DNA of 14,840 nucleotides from Vicinamibacteria bacterium (GCA_025938035.1 JAICQE010000113.1:1-14840), one strand, 5' to 3'; numbered from the stretch's first letter, positions 6,408 through 14,003 are shown. Made by a program: numbers and translations. The notes: a model not told the origin generated them from the sequence alone.

Positions 6408-7391
6408 CTAGCCCACCTCTGCCCGCTGCGGACGCAGCATCAGATCCTCGAGCGCCCCGCGCGCGTCTTTGCGCCCTGCCAGCAGGTCGTCGATCTGCGC
6501 GGTAATCGGCAGCTCGATGCCGACGCGTGCCGCCAGCGCCAGCGCCGCTTCCGTCGTCCGCACGCCCTCTGCCACCATCTTCATTCCCGCCAGCACGTCG
6601 TGCAAGGCACGTCCATGTGCCAGCTCGATGCCGACGTGCCGGTTGCGGCTCAGCGTTCCGGTACACGTCAGGACCAGATCGCCCAGGCCGGCGAGGCCGG
6701 CCATCGTTTCGCGCCGGGCGCCGGCCGCGCAGGCCAACCGCGAGATCTCCGCCAGTCCACGTGTGATCAGCCCGGCGCGCGCGTTGTTGCCGAGGCCGAG
6801 ACCTTCGACGACGCCGGCGGCAATCGCGATGACGTTCTTGAGCGCTCCCCCGATCTCCACGCCAACGACGTCGTCGGTGCCATACAGCCGGAAGTACGGC
6901 GATCGAAATTCAGTCTGCACACGCTCGACGACATCCTGATTCTTCGACGCGACGGACACCGCCGTCGGCATTTCTCGCGCCACCTCCGCGGCGAAACTTG
7001 GACCGGAGAGTACGGCAACCCGGATATCGCTTCCCAGCTCCTGTGCCACGATTTCGGACACCCGAAACAACGAACCCTGCTCGAGACCCTTGGTGGCGCT
7101 GACGACAACGGACCCCGGCCGGATGAACGGCGCGACGCGTTTCAGGATCGCGCGCGTCCCGTGCGTGGGGACCGCGGACACCACGATGTCCGTGCCGTGG
7201 AGCGCCTCTTCGAGATCGCCCGTCACCTGGAGGCCTGCCGGAAAACTCACGTCGCTCAGATACACCGCATTCGCGCGCCTGGCACGCATGTCCGACACGA
7301 GCGCCGCGTCGCGCGCCCACAGCCAGGCCTCATGGCCGCGTCGCGCGAGATGGATGGCGAGTGTCGTTCCCCACCCGCCGGCGCCGATCAC
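6408..7391 (-). CDS. gpsA: NAD(P)-dependent glycerol-3-phosphate dehydrogenase
   Basis: GpsA reduces dihydroxyacetone phosphate to sn-glycerol 3-phosphate for phospholipids, which fits its neighbour pgpA. Visible motifs are the nucleotide-binding IGAGGWGTT at the very N-terminus, SATKGLE, LSGPSFAAEVA, the substrate-site GALKNVIAIAAGVVEGL with its catalytic Lys, and GLAGLGDLVLTCTG. The coordinates use GTG at 7389-7391 (327 residues), the only canonical start after the upstream in-frame stop at 7458-7460. That start removes the first half of the Rossmann strand: codons just upstream read IAQIAVIGAGGWG. A strong GGGAGG lies 8 nt before the ATC at 7404-7406, so the true protein may begin there as a 332-residue product from a non-canonical codon. 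Enzyme identity is firm; the start is not. Confidence 0.94.
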   Translation of the reverse strand: MIGAGGWGTTLAIHLARRGHEAWLWARDAALVSDMRARRANAVYLSDVSFPAGLQVTGDLEEALHGTDIVVSAVPTHGTRAILKRVAPFIRPGSVVVSATKGLEQGSLFRVSEIVAQELGSDIRVAVLSGPSFAAEVAREMPTAVSVASKNQDVVERVQTEFRSPYFRLYGTDDVVGVEIGGALKNVIAIAAGVVEGLGLGNNARAGLITRGLAEISRLACAAGARRETMAGLAGLGDLVLTCTGTLSRNRHVGIELAHGRALHDVLAGMKMVAEGVRTTEAALALAARVGIELPITAQIDDLLAGRKDARGALEDLMLRPQRAEVG

Positions 7392-7414
7392 CGCGATCTG
7401 AGCGATATCAGGCG

Positions 7415-7420
7415 CCTCCC
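7415..7420 (-). promoter_or_regulatory. Shine-Dalgarno GGGAGG that questions the gpsA start
   Basis: On the minus strand GGGAGG is followed after 8 nt by ATC (7404-7406) and only after 23 nt by the canonical GTG (7389-7391). The spacing fits initiation at the ATC far better than at the GTG. It is the best ribosome site in the 66-nt gap between thpR and gpsA. Confidence 0.55.
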
Positions 7421-7457
7421 ACGCGCCGTTTCGTGCCCGCCACCAGCCGCGCCAGGG

Positions 7458-8024
7458 TCACAGGCTGGTTCGCTGGAGCGCCACGTAAGTTGGTCCCTTG
7501 GGCGACAGGCGGCTCTCGAACAGTGTAATCGCCTCAACGGCCGTGGTTCCCAGCGTCGTCTCGGCGGCGCTCTCCAGTAATGCCGCCGACCGAAGCCCAA
7601 CGGCTTCGCGGACGCGGGCAAGCGTAAGATGCGGATTGTAGGGCCGCTCCTCTGCCGCGATTCCCGTACGCGCCAGCCGCTCGCCCACACGCTGCTCGAT
7701 CGCCAGAAGTGGCTCGCGTCCGTTGCTGACGTCCGACCAGAGGACCCGGGGCGGCCCCTTCGGTGGAAACGCACGAACGCCCGCGAGGGTGAGGTCGAAC
7801 GGGGCCTGCCCGAGTGGGGGCGCAAGGACGCGGCGGACAGCGTCCGCTCGATCCGCATCGACGTTCCCGATGAAACGAACGGTCACGTGAAGACGATCGG
7901 CCGTCACCCAGCTGATGCGCGACCGCGGGGCCAGTCGTATCGCACGTTCGCGCAGTTGCTCGATCAAGGCGGCCGCCGCCTCCGCAACGGCGGGAGCAAT
8001 GTCCACTGCGACGAACAGACGCAT
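7458..8024 (-). CDS. thpR: RNA 2',3'-cyclic phosphodiesterase (2'-5' RNA ligase family)
   Basis: The 188-residue protein belongs to the 2H phosphoesterase (LigT/ThpR) family, which opens 2',3'-cyclic phosphates on RNA ends and can join 2'-5' linkages in vitro. It has the family start MRLFVAVDI and both catalytic tetrapeptides, HVTV at 46-49 and HLTL at 132-135, at the usual spacing. Length and motifs are complete, so it should be active. Its ATG shares one base with the cinA stop (TGATG), so it is probably translated by coupling. thpR next to cinA is a common arrangement in bacteria. The physiological substrate in bacteria is not established. Confidence 0.94.
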   Translation of the reverse strand: MRLFVAVDIAPAVAEAAAALIEQLRERAIRLAPRSRISWVTADRLHVTVRFIGNVDADRADAVRRVLAPPLGQAPFDLTLAGVRAFPPKGPPRVLWSDVSNGREPLLAIEQRVGERLARTGIAAEERPYNPHLTLARVREAVGLRSAALLESAAETTLGTTAVEAITLFESRLSPKGPTYVALQRTSL

Positions 8025-9286
8025 CAGCCCAGCATGCGGCGAACCATGTCGAGTGCGGCCTGCGACGCCTGGAACTTCACGTGCTCACGCTCGCCGTGGA
8101 AACGAAACATCCGCGATCGCGCCCCTGACGGCGCCACCGCCGCGATCGCCACGGTGCCAACCGGCTTCTCCGCTGAGCCGCCTCCCGGACCGGCGATGCC
8201 AGTAACCCCGACGCCAACATCGACGCCGGCACGCGATCGCACGCCTTCCGCCATCGCCTGCGCCACCGCTTCGCTGACCGCGCCGTGCGCCGCAATCACG
8301 GCTGGATCGACGCCGAGCAGTTCCGTCTTCGCTTCGTTCGCGTAGGCGATCACCGCACGTTCCACGTAGCGCGAGCTGCCCGGCACGTCGGTCAGGCGAG
8401 ATGTGAGAAGCCCGCCCGTGCACGACTCGGCGAGCGCAATGCGATAGCCGCGGGAGACCAGCAAGTCACCAATCACCGCTTCCATCGACCGGCCATCGGT
8501 GCTGAACACGTTGTCCCCCATGACCCGGCCGATTTCCTGAACCGCTCGATCGAGAGCCGCGGCTGCGTCGTCCGCGGCCGCTGCCTGCGTCCACAGGTGC
8601 AGTTCGATCTGGCCAAGCGCCGCAAGGATGGTGGCGTGCACTCGTGGAGTGTTCGCGGCCCACTCACGGTACAAGGGCTGCAGCGCTTCGTCGGTCTGCG
8701 ATTCGATGACTCCGGCAACCCGGACGATGCGTCGAAGCAGCGGCGCCCCGGCCGCGCGTGCACGCAGGGAACCTTCGACCAGCGCCAGCAGCATCGGCTT
8801 GAGCTCGCGCGGCGGCCCCGGCAGCAACAGAACGACCGCGTCTCCCTCCTCCAGCCACAGCCCCGGCGCGCTGCCGCGCTCGTTCTCGATGACCCTGGCG
8901 CCGGCAGGTACCATCGCCTGTCTCCGGTTGATCTCCGGCATCGGCCCCTTGTAGCCGCGTGCGGCAAAACGCACGCGCATGCGCTCGGTGATCCCGGTGT
9001 CTTCAGTCAACGCCCGGCCCAGCGTGCCCGCAACCACCTCTCGCGTGACATCGTCATCGGTCGGGCCGAGGCCGCCGGTGAACACCACGATGTCGACACG
9101 GCCCAGGGCCGCACGAAACAGCTCGGCAAGCTCGCCGCGATCGTCGCCGGCAACAGCCTTGAGCACGACGTCGATGCCGAGCGTGTTCAGCTGTTCGGTA
9201 ATGAAGAGTGAGTTGGTGTCGAGGCGGAGCGGAGTCAACAGTTCGCTGCCGACGGCGATGATCGCCGCCCGCGTCAGGGGCTTCAC
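8024..9286 (-). CDS. cinA: CinA family protein, NMN deamidase with MoCF domain
   Basis: The 420-residue protein has both CinA domains. The N-terminal molybdopterin-binding-like (COG1058) domain, about 1-170, has AIIAVGSELL, DTNSLFITEQL and TGGLGPTDDDVT and in the family acts as an ADP-ribose pyrophosphatase. The C-terminal PncC domain, about 255-415, has the nucleophile region LAESCTGGLLTSRLTDVPGSS and GVTGIAGPGGG and removes the amide of NMN for NAD salvage. The GTG at 9284-9286 was chosen because it overlaps the pgpA TGA by 4 bp and gives the standard start of the first strand; the open frame continues to 10096 only as antiframe through pgpA and the RDD gene. Function in DNA uptake, implied by the name, is not supported here. 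Confidence 0.95.
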   Translation of the reverse strand: MKPLTRAAIIAVGSELLTPLRLDTNSLFITEQLNTLGIDVVLKAVAGDDRGELAELFRAALGRVDIVVFTGGLGPTDDDVTREVVAGTLGRALTEDTGITERMRVRFAARGYKGPMPEINRRQAMVPAGARVIENERGSAPGLWLEEGDAVVLLLPGPPRELKPMLLALVEGSLRARAAGAPLLRRIVRVAGVIESQTDEALQPLYREWAANTPRVHATILAALGQIELHLWTQAAAADDAAAALDRAVQEIGRVMGDNVFSTDGRSMEAVIGDLLVSRGYRIALAESCTGGLLTSRLTDVPGSSRYVERAVIAYANEAKTELLGVDPAVIAAHGAVSEAVAQAMAEGVRSRAGVDVGVGVTGIAGPGGGSAEKPVGTVAIAAVAPSGARSRMFRFHGEREHVKFQASQAALDMVRRMLG

Positions 9287-9789
9287 ACGAGCCACCCGGC
9301 CGGCGCCATCCAGATCAGTCCGCGCATCACCAGGTTCCCGTAAATGGCGGCCATCCCGTCGTCCGCCATCACGCCCAGACCGCCCGGCAGCTTTTCGAAG
9401 CCGCCGGACGGCCACGGCTTGACGACGTCGAGCGCGCGAAACACGAAGAAACCGACAATCGCTCCGGTGGCGTTCACAGGCAGCAGCGCCAGCGTGATCA
9501 GCATGCCGACCACCTCGTCCATCACCACGGGGCCAGGATCGATACCGCCAAAGTGGTGTTCGGCCACCGTGCCCGCCCAGATCCCAATCGCAAAGAGAAC
9601 CGCGATCGTCGCCAGTTCGACGGTGGTTGACCCCGTTGCCCGCACCACGGCGAAGACGGCAAGGCCCGCCGCCGAGCCGAATGTCCCCGGCGCTATGGGT
9701 GCGTAGCCGACGTAACCGCAGGTTGCGACGAAAACGGCGGCGCGCTGGACGAGAGACTGGCCGTGCTGTTCCGGCCCACCAGAAGACAA
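9283..9789 (-). CDS. pgpA: Phosphatidylglycerophosphatase A
   Basis: The 168-residue membrane enzyme removes the phosphate from phosphatidylglycerophosphate to give phosphatidylglycerol. It carries the PgpA pattern: GYAPIAPGTFGSAAGL near residue 30, the acidic site DPGPVVMDEVVG in the middle, then FFVFRALDVVKPWPSG and GGLGVMADDGMAAIYGNLV near the end. Hydrophobic stretches between these give three to four membrane segments. Its start is 6 bp after the stop of the RDD gene, and its stop overlaps cinA by 4 bp. With gpsA downstream, two phospholipid steps share this gene run. Confidence 0.94.
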   Translation of the reverse strand: MSSGGPEQHGQSLVQRAAVFVATCGYVGYAPIAPGTFGSAAGLAVFAVVRATGSTTVELATIAVLFAIGIWAGTVAEHHFGGIDPGPVVMDEVVGMLITLALLPVNATGAIVGFFVFRALDVVKPWPSGGFEKLPGGLGVMADDGMAAIYGNLVMRGLIWMAPAGWLV

Positions 9790-9795
9790 GAAAGG

Positions 9796-10812
9796 CTACT
9801 CGTGAACCGGGCCGACGACGCGTGTGCCGGCGACGCGATCGTGGAGCGCACGGCGGTCGCCGGCGAACAGCACCGGGGCGAACCCGATGCCGACGGTGGC
9901 GACGGACGCCAGGGCGGCCAATGTGCGCTGAACGGCTCTGGCGGGCTCGACCTCGCGATCGGTGTCGGTGACGACCCGGATCCCGGTCGCCATCTTGCCA
10001 ACGGTCTGACCGCCGAGCATCGTGAACACGGAGAAGTACGACCCCTTCACCATCATCAGAAACAACGCCAGCGGGACGATCGGCACTGCTCGCCACGCGC
10101 TGAACGGCAGGCCGGCGATCTGGAACGTGAAATAGATCACGATCGCATCGATGGAGAACAGGATCACGTGATCGAGGAAGGCGGCAATGAGACGCCGGGC
10201 CGGACCGCTTGTCGTCGCGACCACCGGGACGGATGATCGTGTCCGCGACGGCACGGGCGGCGCGGACGTGGGAAGCGCAGGAGCGGCGAGGGGTTCTTCC
10301 GCAAACGCCAGGACAGGATCGGCCTCCTGCGCTCTGGGCTTCGGAACTGTCCGAAGCCGCGGCTTGTCGGGCGTGCGGCGAACCGCCAGCGGCGGTCTCG
10401 GAGCGGCTGGCACCTTGATCAGCGGCTCGTCGGAATCGGCGCTCCCTGGCTGAAACAGCGGCAACGCCGGGGCAGCGCGCGTCGGGAGCGGCTGCCGGAC
10501 AGTGTTATGGATCGTGGGGTTGACCGCGGGATGGGTGGTCGCAGCCGGAGCCGCCGGTCGCGCGTCAAGCGTTATCGCAGCGAGCGGATCTGCCGGGATG
10601 GTCGAAGACGAGGCCACCGGCCGCACGTTGTCGAGTCGGGCCTCGAGCTGATTCAGCCATCGGTCGGCATCGCGCGGCGGTTCCGGTTCGCGCAGCGGCA
10701 GGTCGGCGTCCTGCGGCGCGGCAAGGACAACCGCCAGCGAGAAGTCGTAGCCGCAATTCTTGCAGCGATCGCCGGTCTCGAATCCGAGGTACTCACATTT
10801 CGGGCACTTCAT
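9796..10812 (-). CDS. Zinc-ribbon and RDD-domain membrane protein
   Basis: The 338-residue protein starts with a zinc ribbon (Cys3, Cys6, Cys17, Cys20 in CPKC and CKNC). A long disordered linker rich in Pro and Ala follows (about 40-200). The RDD domain covers about 203-335: ARRLIAAFLDHVILFSIDAIVIYF is the first membrane segment with the Arg and Asp that name the family, then VPIVPLALFLMMVKGSYFSVF, GGQTVGKMATGIRVV, and a final segment ending in DRVAGTRVV. RDD proteins are poorly understood; some are linked to ion transport. The ATG overlaps the upstream TPR gene's TGA by 4 bp (ATGA), so the two probably work as a pair. Domain calls are firm; the role is unknown. Confidence 0.88.
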   Translation of the reverse strand: MKCPKCEYLGFETGDRCKNCGYDFSLAVVLAAPQDADLPLREPEPPRDADRWLNQLEARLDNVRPVASSSTIPADPLAAITLDARPAAPAATTHPAVNPTIHNTVRQPLPTRAAPALPLFQPGSADSDEPLIKVPAAPRPPLAVRRTPDKPRLRTVPKPRAQEADPVLAFAEEPLAAPALPTSAPPVPSRTRSSVPVVATTSGPARRLIAAFLDHVILFSIDAIVIYFTFQIAGLPFSAWRAVPIVPLALFLMMVKGSYFSVFTMLGGQTVGKMATGIRVVTDTDREVEPARAVQRTLAALASVATVGIGFAPVLFAGDRRALHDRVAGTRVVGPVHE

Positions 10813-11663
10813 CGGACGGCCTCCCCTGCGGTTGGTGCGCGAGGTGTCGTGGGGCCAGCCTTGTCAGGCTCGCCAAGCACCGTGGCAAGAAGCCTCATCT
10901 GAATTGCCGCGGTCAGCGCGTCCGCGTCGCCGCGAAGCGGATCACCACGGTCGATCGATTCAAGCAGCCGAAGCGCGTCGTGAGGCTTTCCACCCTCGAA
11001 CAGTGCCTTGGCCTGCGACACACGCAACTCCGCGCCGCGGACCATGGGCAGCGGATCGTCCGTCGGCCGGCCGGCGGCCGCTGCTGCCGAGGGCCCTTCG
11101 CCGAGCCACGACGCGATTGGGGGCGCCGCCAACAGGATTGCGGACGCAATGCCCACGCACACGGCAATGGTCGCCAACCAGTTCGTCGCCGCGACGATGG
11201 GCTTGTCGCTGTGCCGGCGAAATGGCCGTCCGGCAGACGTTCCTCCGTCATCGGCGATCTGAGCGACGGGCGTCGCAGCGGCCTGACCAGCCTCGGCGAC
11301 GCCGAGACGCTGCAGGAATACCAGCGCCGTCTCGCTGCTGCCGGCCGCGGCGGCCCGCGTCAGGAGCTCGCGCGCGCCGGTCAGATCCCCGGTCCGATAT
11401 GCCTCCAGCCCACGGTGCAGCAGCTCGTCCGATTCCCGCTGCCGTTCGGCCAGCGCTCCGCGTGCCCGCTCGATGTACGCGCGCGCACGGCCGTGGCCCC
11501 GCTCGAGGAACGCCACACGCGTCCAGATGTTGACCGCTTGTTCGAATCGGCCTTCGAAGTAGTGATCGAGGCCGGCGAGAAGGAGCCGCTCGATCAACGC
11601 CTCGCGATCCGCCGCCTCAGCGGACGTCTCACTGCCGGGCGCGGTGCGCAGCGGCTCGGTCAT
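10809..11663 (-). CDS. TPR-like membrane-anchored protein
   Basis: The 284-residue protein has two helical-repeat stretches resembling tetratricopeptide repeats near its N-terminus: GLDHYFEGRFEQAVNIWTRV (about 31-50) and LHRGLEAYRTGDLTGARELL (about 82-101). One membrane segment follows at about 160-183, and a further helical stretch (AKALFEGGKPHDALRLLESI, after the membrane segment) looks like a single TPR-like unit on the other side. There is no signal peptide, so the N-terminal repeats are probably cytoplasmic. It heads the long minus-strand gene run and overlaps the RDD gene by 4 bp. A scaffolding role for the RDD protein is only inferred. No specific family is recognised. Confidence 0.78.
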   Translation of the reverse strand: MTEPLRTAPGSETSAEAADREALIERLLLAGLDHYFEGRFEQAVNIWTRVAFLERGHGRARAYIERARGALAERQRESDELLHRGLEAYRTGDLTGARELLTRAAAAGSSETALVFLQRLGVAEAGQAAATPVAQIADDGGTSAGRPFRRHSDKPIVAATNWLATIAVCVGIASAILLAAPPIASWLGEGPSAAAAAGRPTDDPLPMVRGAELRVSQAKALFEGGKPHDALRLLESIDRGDPLRGDADALTAAIQMRLLATVLGEPDKAGPTTPRAPTAGEAVR

Positions 11664-11704
11664 GCGGCTTTGGGCACGGAAGCACGCCTATTATAAGCGC
11701 TTAT
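11664..11704. promoter_or_regulatory. 39-bp divergent promoter region with ATAAGCGCTTAT palindrome
   Basis: The gap between the TPR gene and ftcD must serve both directions. On the minus strand a perfect TATAAT lies at 11690-11695, about 27 bp before the TPR start. On the plus strand TATAAG lies at 11692-11697 with a weak TTGGGC at 11670-11675 (16-bp spacer), which would place transcription at about the ftcD ATG and make that mRNA leaderless; no Shine-Dalgarno sequence precedes ftcD. The 12-bp perfect palindrome ATAAGCGCTTAT at 11693-11704 overlaps both -10 boxes and the ftcD start and is a candidate operator. The -35 boxes are poor. Confidence 0.4.
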
Positions 11705-12602
11705 GGCCCTGATTGAGTGCGTGCCGAACGTCAGCGACGGTCGTCGCCGTGACGTGATCGACCGGCTCGCCTCCTCGATCGAACGCGTCGCCGGCGTGCG
11801 CCTGCTCGACCGCTCGTCCGACCCCGCGCACAACCGATCGGTGTTCACCTTCGCGGGCGAGGCACAGCCGGTGGCCGATGCCGTGCTCGCCCTGTTCGAG
11901 ACGGCAGTCGCCGCGATCGATCTGCGATCGCACTCCGGCGCACATCCGCGGCTTGGCGCGGTCGACGTCGTTCCATTCATTCCGCTCAGCGGCGCGACGA
12001 TGGCGGACTGTGTCGCGCTGGCGGGGACGACAGCCGCCAGCGTGGCTTCGCGCTTCCGGATTCCCGTGTTCCTCTACGAGGAAGCGGCCACGACGGACGC
12101 CAGGCGCAACCTCGCCGATATCCGCCGCGGTGAGTTCGAGGGGCTCGCGGCGAAGCTGGCGCTGCCCGAGTGGCAGCCTGATTACGGACCGTCGCGGCCC
12201 CATCCCACCGCGGGGGCAACCGTAATCGGCGCCCGGGCACCGCTGATTGCGTTCAACGTCAACCTGGCAACCGGCCGCCTGGAGACGGCGAAGACGATCG
12301 CGGCGGCCGTGCGGCACAGCAGCGGTGGATTGCCATTCGTGAAAGCCTTGGGTATCGCGCTCGAGCACCGCGGAGTCGTCCAGGTCTCCATGAACTTGAC
12401 GAACTACGAAAAAACGCCGATCGTGCGCGTGTTCGAGGCGGTCAGGCAGGAAGCGGAACGCCGCGGCACGTCGGTCCTGGAGAGTGAAATCGTCGGGCTG
12501 GTACCGGAGGCGGCGCTGCCGCCCAATCCCGAACAGTCGCTGCAGTTGGCAGGGTTCAACCCCAATCAGGTACTCGAGCACCGGCTCAAGGAGATGCGCT
12601 GA
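11703..12602 (+). CDS. ftcD: Glutamate formimidoyltransferase
   Basis: The 299-residue enzyme moves the formimino group between formiminoglutamate and tetrahydrofolate, a step of histidine breakdown and folate one-carbon supply. It shows the family start LIECVPNVSDGRR, DPAHNRSVFTF, the active-site stretch HSGAHPRLGAVDVVPFIPL (His77 and His81), and ARAPLIAFNVNL, followed by MNLTNYEKTPI and ESEIVGLVPEAAL. It covers the transferase N- and C-subdomains only; the cyclodeaminase domain of the mammalian bifunctional enzyme is missing, as is usual in such bacterial proteins. No other hut genes are visible. The stop shares one base with the next ATG (TGATG), so it is cotranscribed with the aldolase. 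Confidence 0.95.
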   Translation: MALIECVPNVSDGRRRDVIDRLASSIERVAGVRLLDRSSDPAHNRSVFTFAGEAQPVADAVLALFETAVAAIDLRSHSGAHPRLGAVDVVPFIPLSGATMADCVALAGTTAASVASRFRIPVFLYEEAATTDARRNLADIRRGEFEGLAAKLALPEWQPDYGPSRPHPTAGATVIGARAPLIAFNVNLATGRLETAKTIAAAVRHSSGGLPFVKALGIALEHRGVVQVSMNLTNYEKTPIVRVFEAVRQEAERRGTSVLESEIVGLVPEAALPPNPEQSLQLAGFNPNQVLEHRLKEMR

Positions 12603-13501
12603 TGCGTCGCAATCGGATTCGCAACTTTATGCTTGGCGCGGCGATCGCCTCGACTGCCCTGCATGCGGGCGTCAACGCGCAGCAGACGCCCGCGTCTGCC
12701 GGTGCCCGTCCGGCGCCGGCTCTCTACAACACGGTCAAGCAGAAGCTTCGTGACGGCAAGCAGGTCGTCGGCGCCACGGTGCTGATTGGCAATCCGGACA
12801 CGTATTGCGCCGTCGCCAACTCCGGGTTCGATTTCACCTGGATCGAGATGCAGCACAGTCCCATGAGCTGGCAGGACGTCGCGCACATGGTTGCGGCGTG
12901 CAAGGGCGCTTCGGCGATCCCGTTCATCCGCGTTCCCGATGCGACCGAAGGCGACCTGCAGAAGGCCACCGACATCGGCGCGCTCGGCATCATGGTGCCG
13001 ATGGTGGACACGGTCGAAAAGGCGGAGAACGCGGTCAAGTTCGCGAAGTACCCGCCGCTCGGGCGCCGCAGCCAGGGCAACAACCAGGCAGGGTCGCTGT
13101 GGGGCGGCAACTATCGTCAGACGATCAACGACAACCTGCTGATCATCGCGATGATCGAAAACCCGGCCGGGGTGGCGATGGCCGAGAAGATTGCCGCCGT
13201 TCCCGGCATCGACGGGCTGTTCGTCGCCTCGACCGACCTCGGCAGCTTCTCCGGGCTGCGACAGGGCGACGCCAAGTACGAGTCACTCGTGAATCAGGTC
13301 GTCGCCGTCGTCCAGAAGCGAGGCATGCTGGTGCTCGGCGGTCCGAGCGCGTGGAAGGACACGCGCAAGGGCTACAACTTCTTTCAGGCTGGCGACGAAG
13401 CGGTCATCATCCGCGCCGGCGCGCGGGCGACGCTCGGTGCGCAACCGGCGGCAGGCCCGGGGCGTGGCGTGGCGCCGATAGAGGGGGATGCGCCGAAATA
13501 A
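12602..13501 (+). CDS. Exported HpcH/HpaI aldolase-family protein
   Basis: The 299-residue protein combines a signal peptide (MRRNRIRN, hydrophobic core, NAQQ near residue 25-28) with an HpcH/HpaI aldolase barrel. This family uses a divalent metal for reversible aldol cleavage of 2-keto-3-deoxy acids. Family landmarks are GFDFTWIEMQHSPM (75-88; His85), PFIRVP with Arg110, GALGIMVPMVDTVEKAENAV, YPPLGRRS, the metal-ligand region with Glu186 (ENPAG) and GIDGLFVASTDLG with Asp212. Family members are normally cytoplasmic, so export is unusual. The TAA stop at 13499-13501 is also the first three bases of the left repeat of the downstream cassette. The substrate is unknown. Confidence 0.88.
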   Translation: MRRNRIRNFMLGAAIASTALHAGVNAQQTPASAGARPAPALYNTVKQKLRDGKQVVGATVLIGNPDTYCAVANSGFDFTWIEMQHSPMSWQDVAHMVAACKGASAIPFIRVPDATEGDLQKATDIGALGIMVPMVDTVEKAENAVKFAKYPPLGRRSQGNNQAGSLWGGNYRQTINDNLLIIAMIENPAGVAMAEKIAAVPGIDGLFVASTDLGSFSGLRQGDAKYESLVNQVVAVVQKRGMLVLGGPSAWKDTRKGYNFFQAGDEAVIIRAGARATLGAQPAAGPGRGVAPIEGDAPK

Positions 13502-13555
13502 GTGGAAGAAGTTGAAAAGTGGAAAAGTGGAAAAGTAAGCAAAAAGTACAACTAG
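13499..13555 (+). repeat. Left terminal inverted repeat of the cassette
   Basis: The repeat runs from TAAGTGGAAGAAGT through units of GTGGAAAA and GTGGAAAAGTAAG to AAGTACAACTAG. These three blocks are identical to the reverse complement of the right repeat; the middle has fewer units, making it 12 nt shorter. The first three bases are the aldolase stop codon. Confidence 0.8.
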
Positions 13556-13631
13556 ATGTTTCGGGGGGTGCGGTCCCGTAACGGAAAACCTCGCTTCCCC
13601 TCAAGGGCACGGAGCGTGCTTCACCCGCCCT
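13556..13631 (+). other. Leader between left repeat and four-helix gene, possibly structured
   Basis: This 76-nt stretch has no coding signal. It contains a hairpin GCACG-GAG-CGTGC at 13607-13619 and a weaker one around GGTCCCGTAACGG (13572-13584) closed by ACC at 13588-13590. There is no Shine-Dalgarno sequence before the ATG at 13632. It may be a folded RNA that is part of the cassette. Confidence 0.35.
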
Positions 13632-14003
13632 ATGGCCCCGCGCGATTTGATTCGGCGAACGGAGTTGTTCTCTCTGGCTGTTTTTGCGTTCTGCAGCCGG
13701 CTGCCGAAAACCAAGGAGGCGCAGGAACCGGCCGACCAGCTTCGTCGCGCAGCCAACGGCATGCGCATGAATTACCGCGCCGCACGCCGTGGCCGTTCAC
13801 ACGCGGAGTTCAAAGCCAAACTGGGTGTGGTGTTCGAAGAAGCCGATGAAGCTGCCGATTGGCTCCGTTACTTTCGCGATACCGGTTTACGTCACGATTT
13901 TGCGTTAGTGCAGGAAGCTGAAGAACTGGCGAAGATCTTCGCGGCGTCGGTCGCTACAGCGAGGAAGAACAGCCGCCGTTGGAAGGAGCACCCCAATAGC
14001 TAG
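13632..14003 (+). CDS. Four-helix-bundle protein, 23S rRNA intervening-sequence (IVP) family
   Basis: The 123-residue protein matches the four-helix-bundle family named for proteins encoded in 23S rRNA intervening sequences; Avd, the accessory protein of diversity-generating retroelements, is a structural relative. Family landmarks occur in order: DLIRRTELFSLAVFAFCSRL (helix 1), a QLRRAANGMRMNYRAARRGRS stretch (helix 2), EFKAKLGVVFEEADEAADWLRYF (helix 3) and ALVQEAEELAKIFAASVATARK (helix 4). Length is normal and the frame intact. ATG at 13632 gives a standard N-terminus, but no ribosome site is visible. Its TAG stop (14001-14003) is formed by the start of the right repeat. The molecular function is unknown; basic residues suggest nucleic-acid binding. 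It faces the NtrC-type gene tail to tail. Confidence 0.87.
   Translation: MAPRDLIRRTELFSLAVFAFCSRLPKTKEAQEPADQLRRAANGMRMNYRAARRGRSHAEFKAKLGVVFEEADEAADWLRYFRDTGLRHDFALVQEAEELAKIFAASVATARKNSRRWKEHPNS

Noticed and set aside
5425..6666. FtsY with a 106-residue N-terminal extension
   Set aside because: The extension translates the GGGATTTGGG repeat and gpsA in the wrong frame; it is not an acidic A domain.
8024..10096. A 690-codon open frame that could suggest a CinA fusion protein
   Set aside because: The part upstream of 9286 is arginine-rich antiframe of pgpA and the RDD gene; CinA is complete from the GTG that overlaps pgpA.
13556..13849. Overlapping plus-strand open frame starting in the cassette leader
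   Set aside because: It has no family features, and the four-helix protein in the other frame matches its family from end to end.
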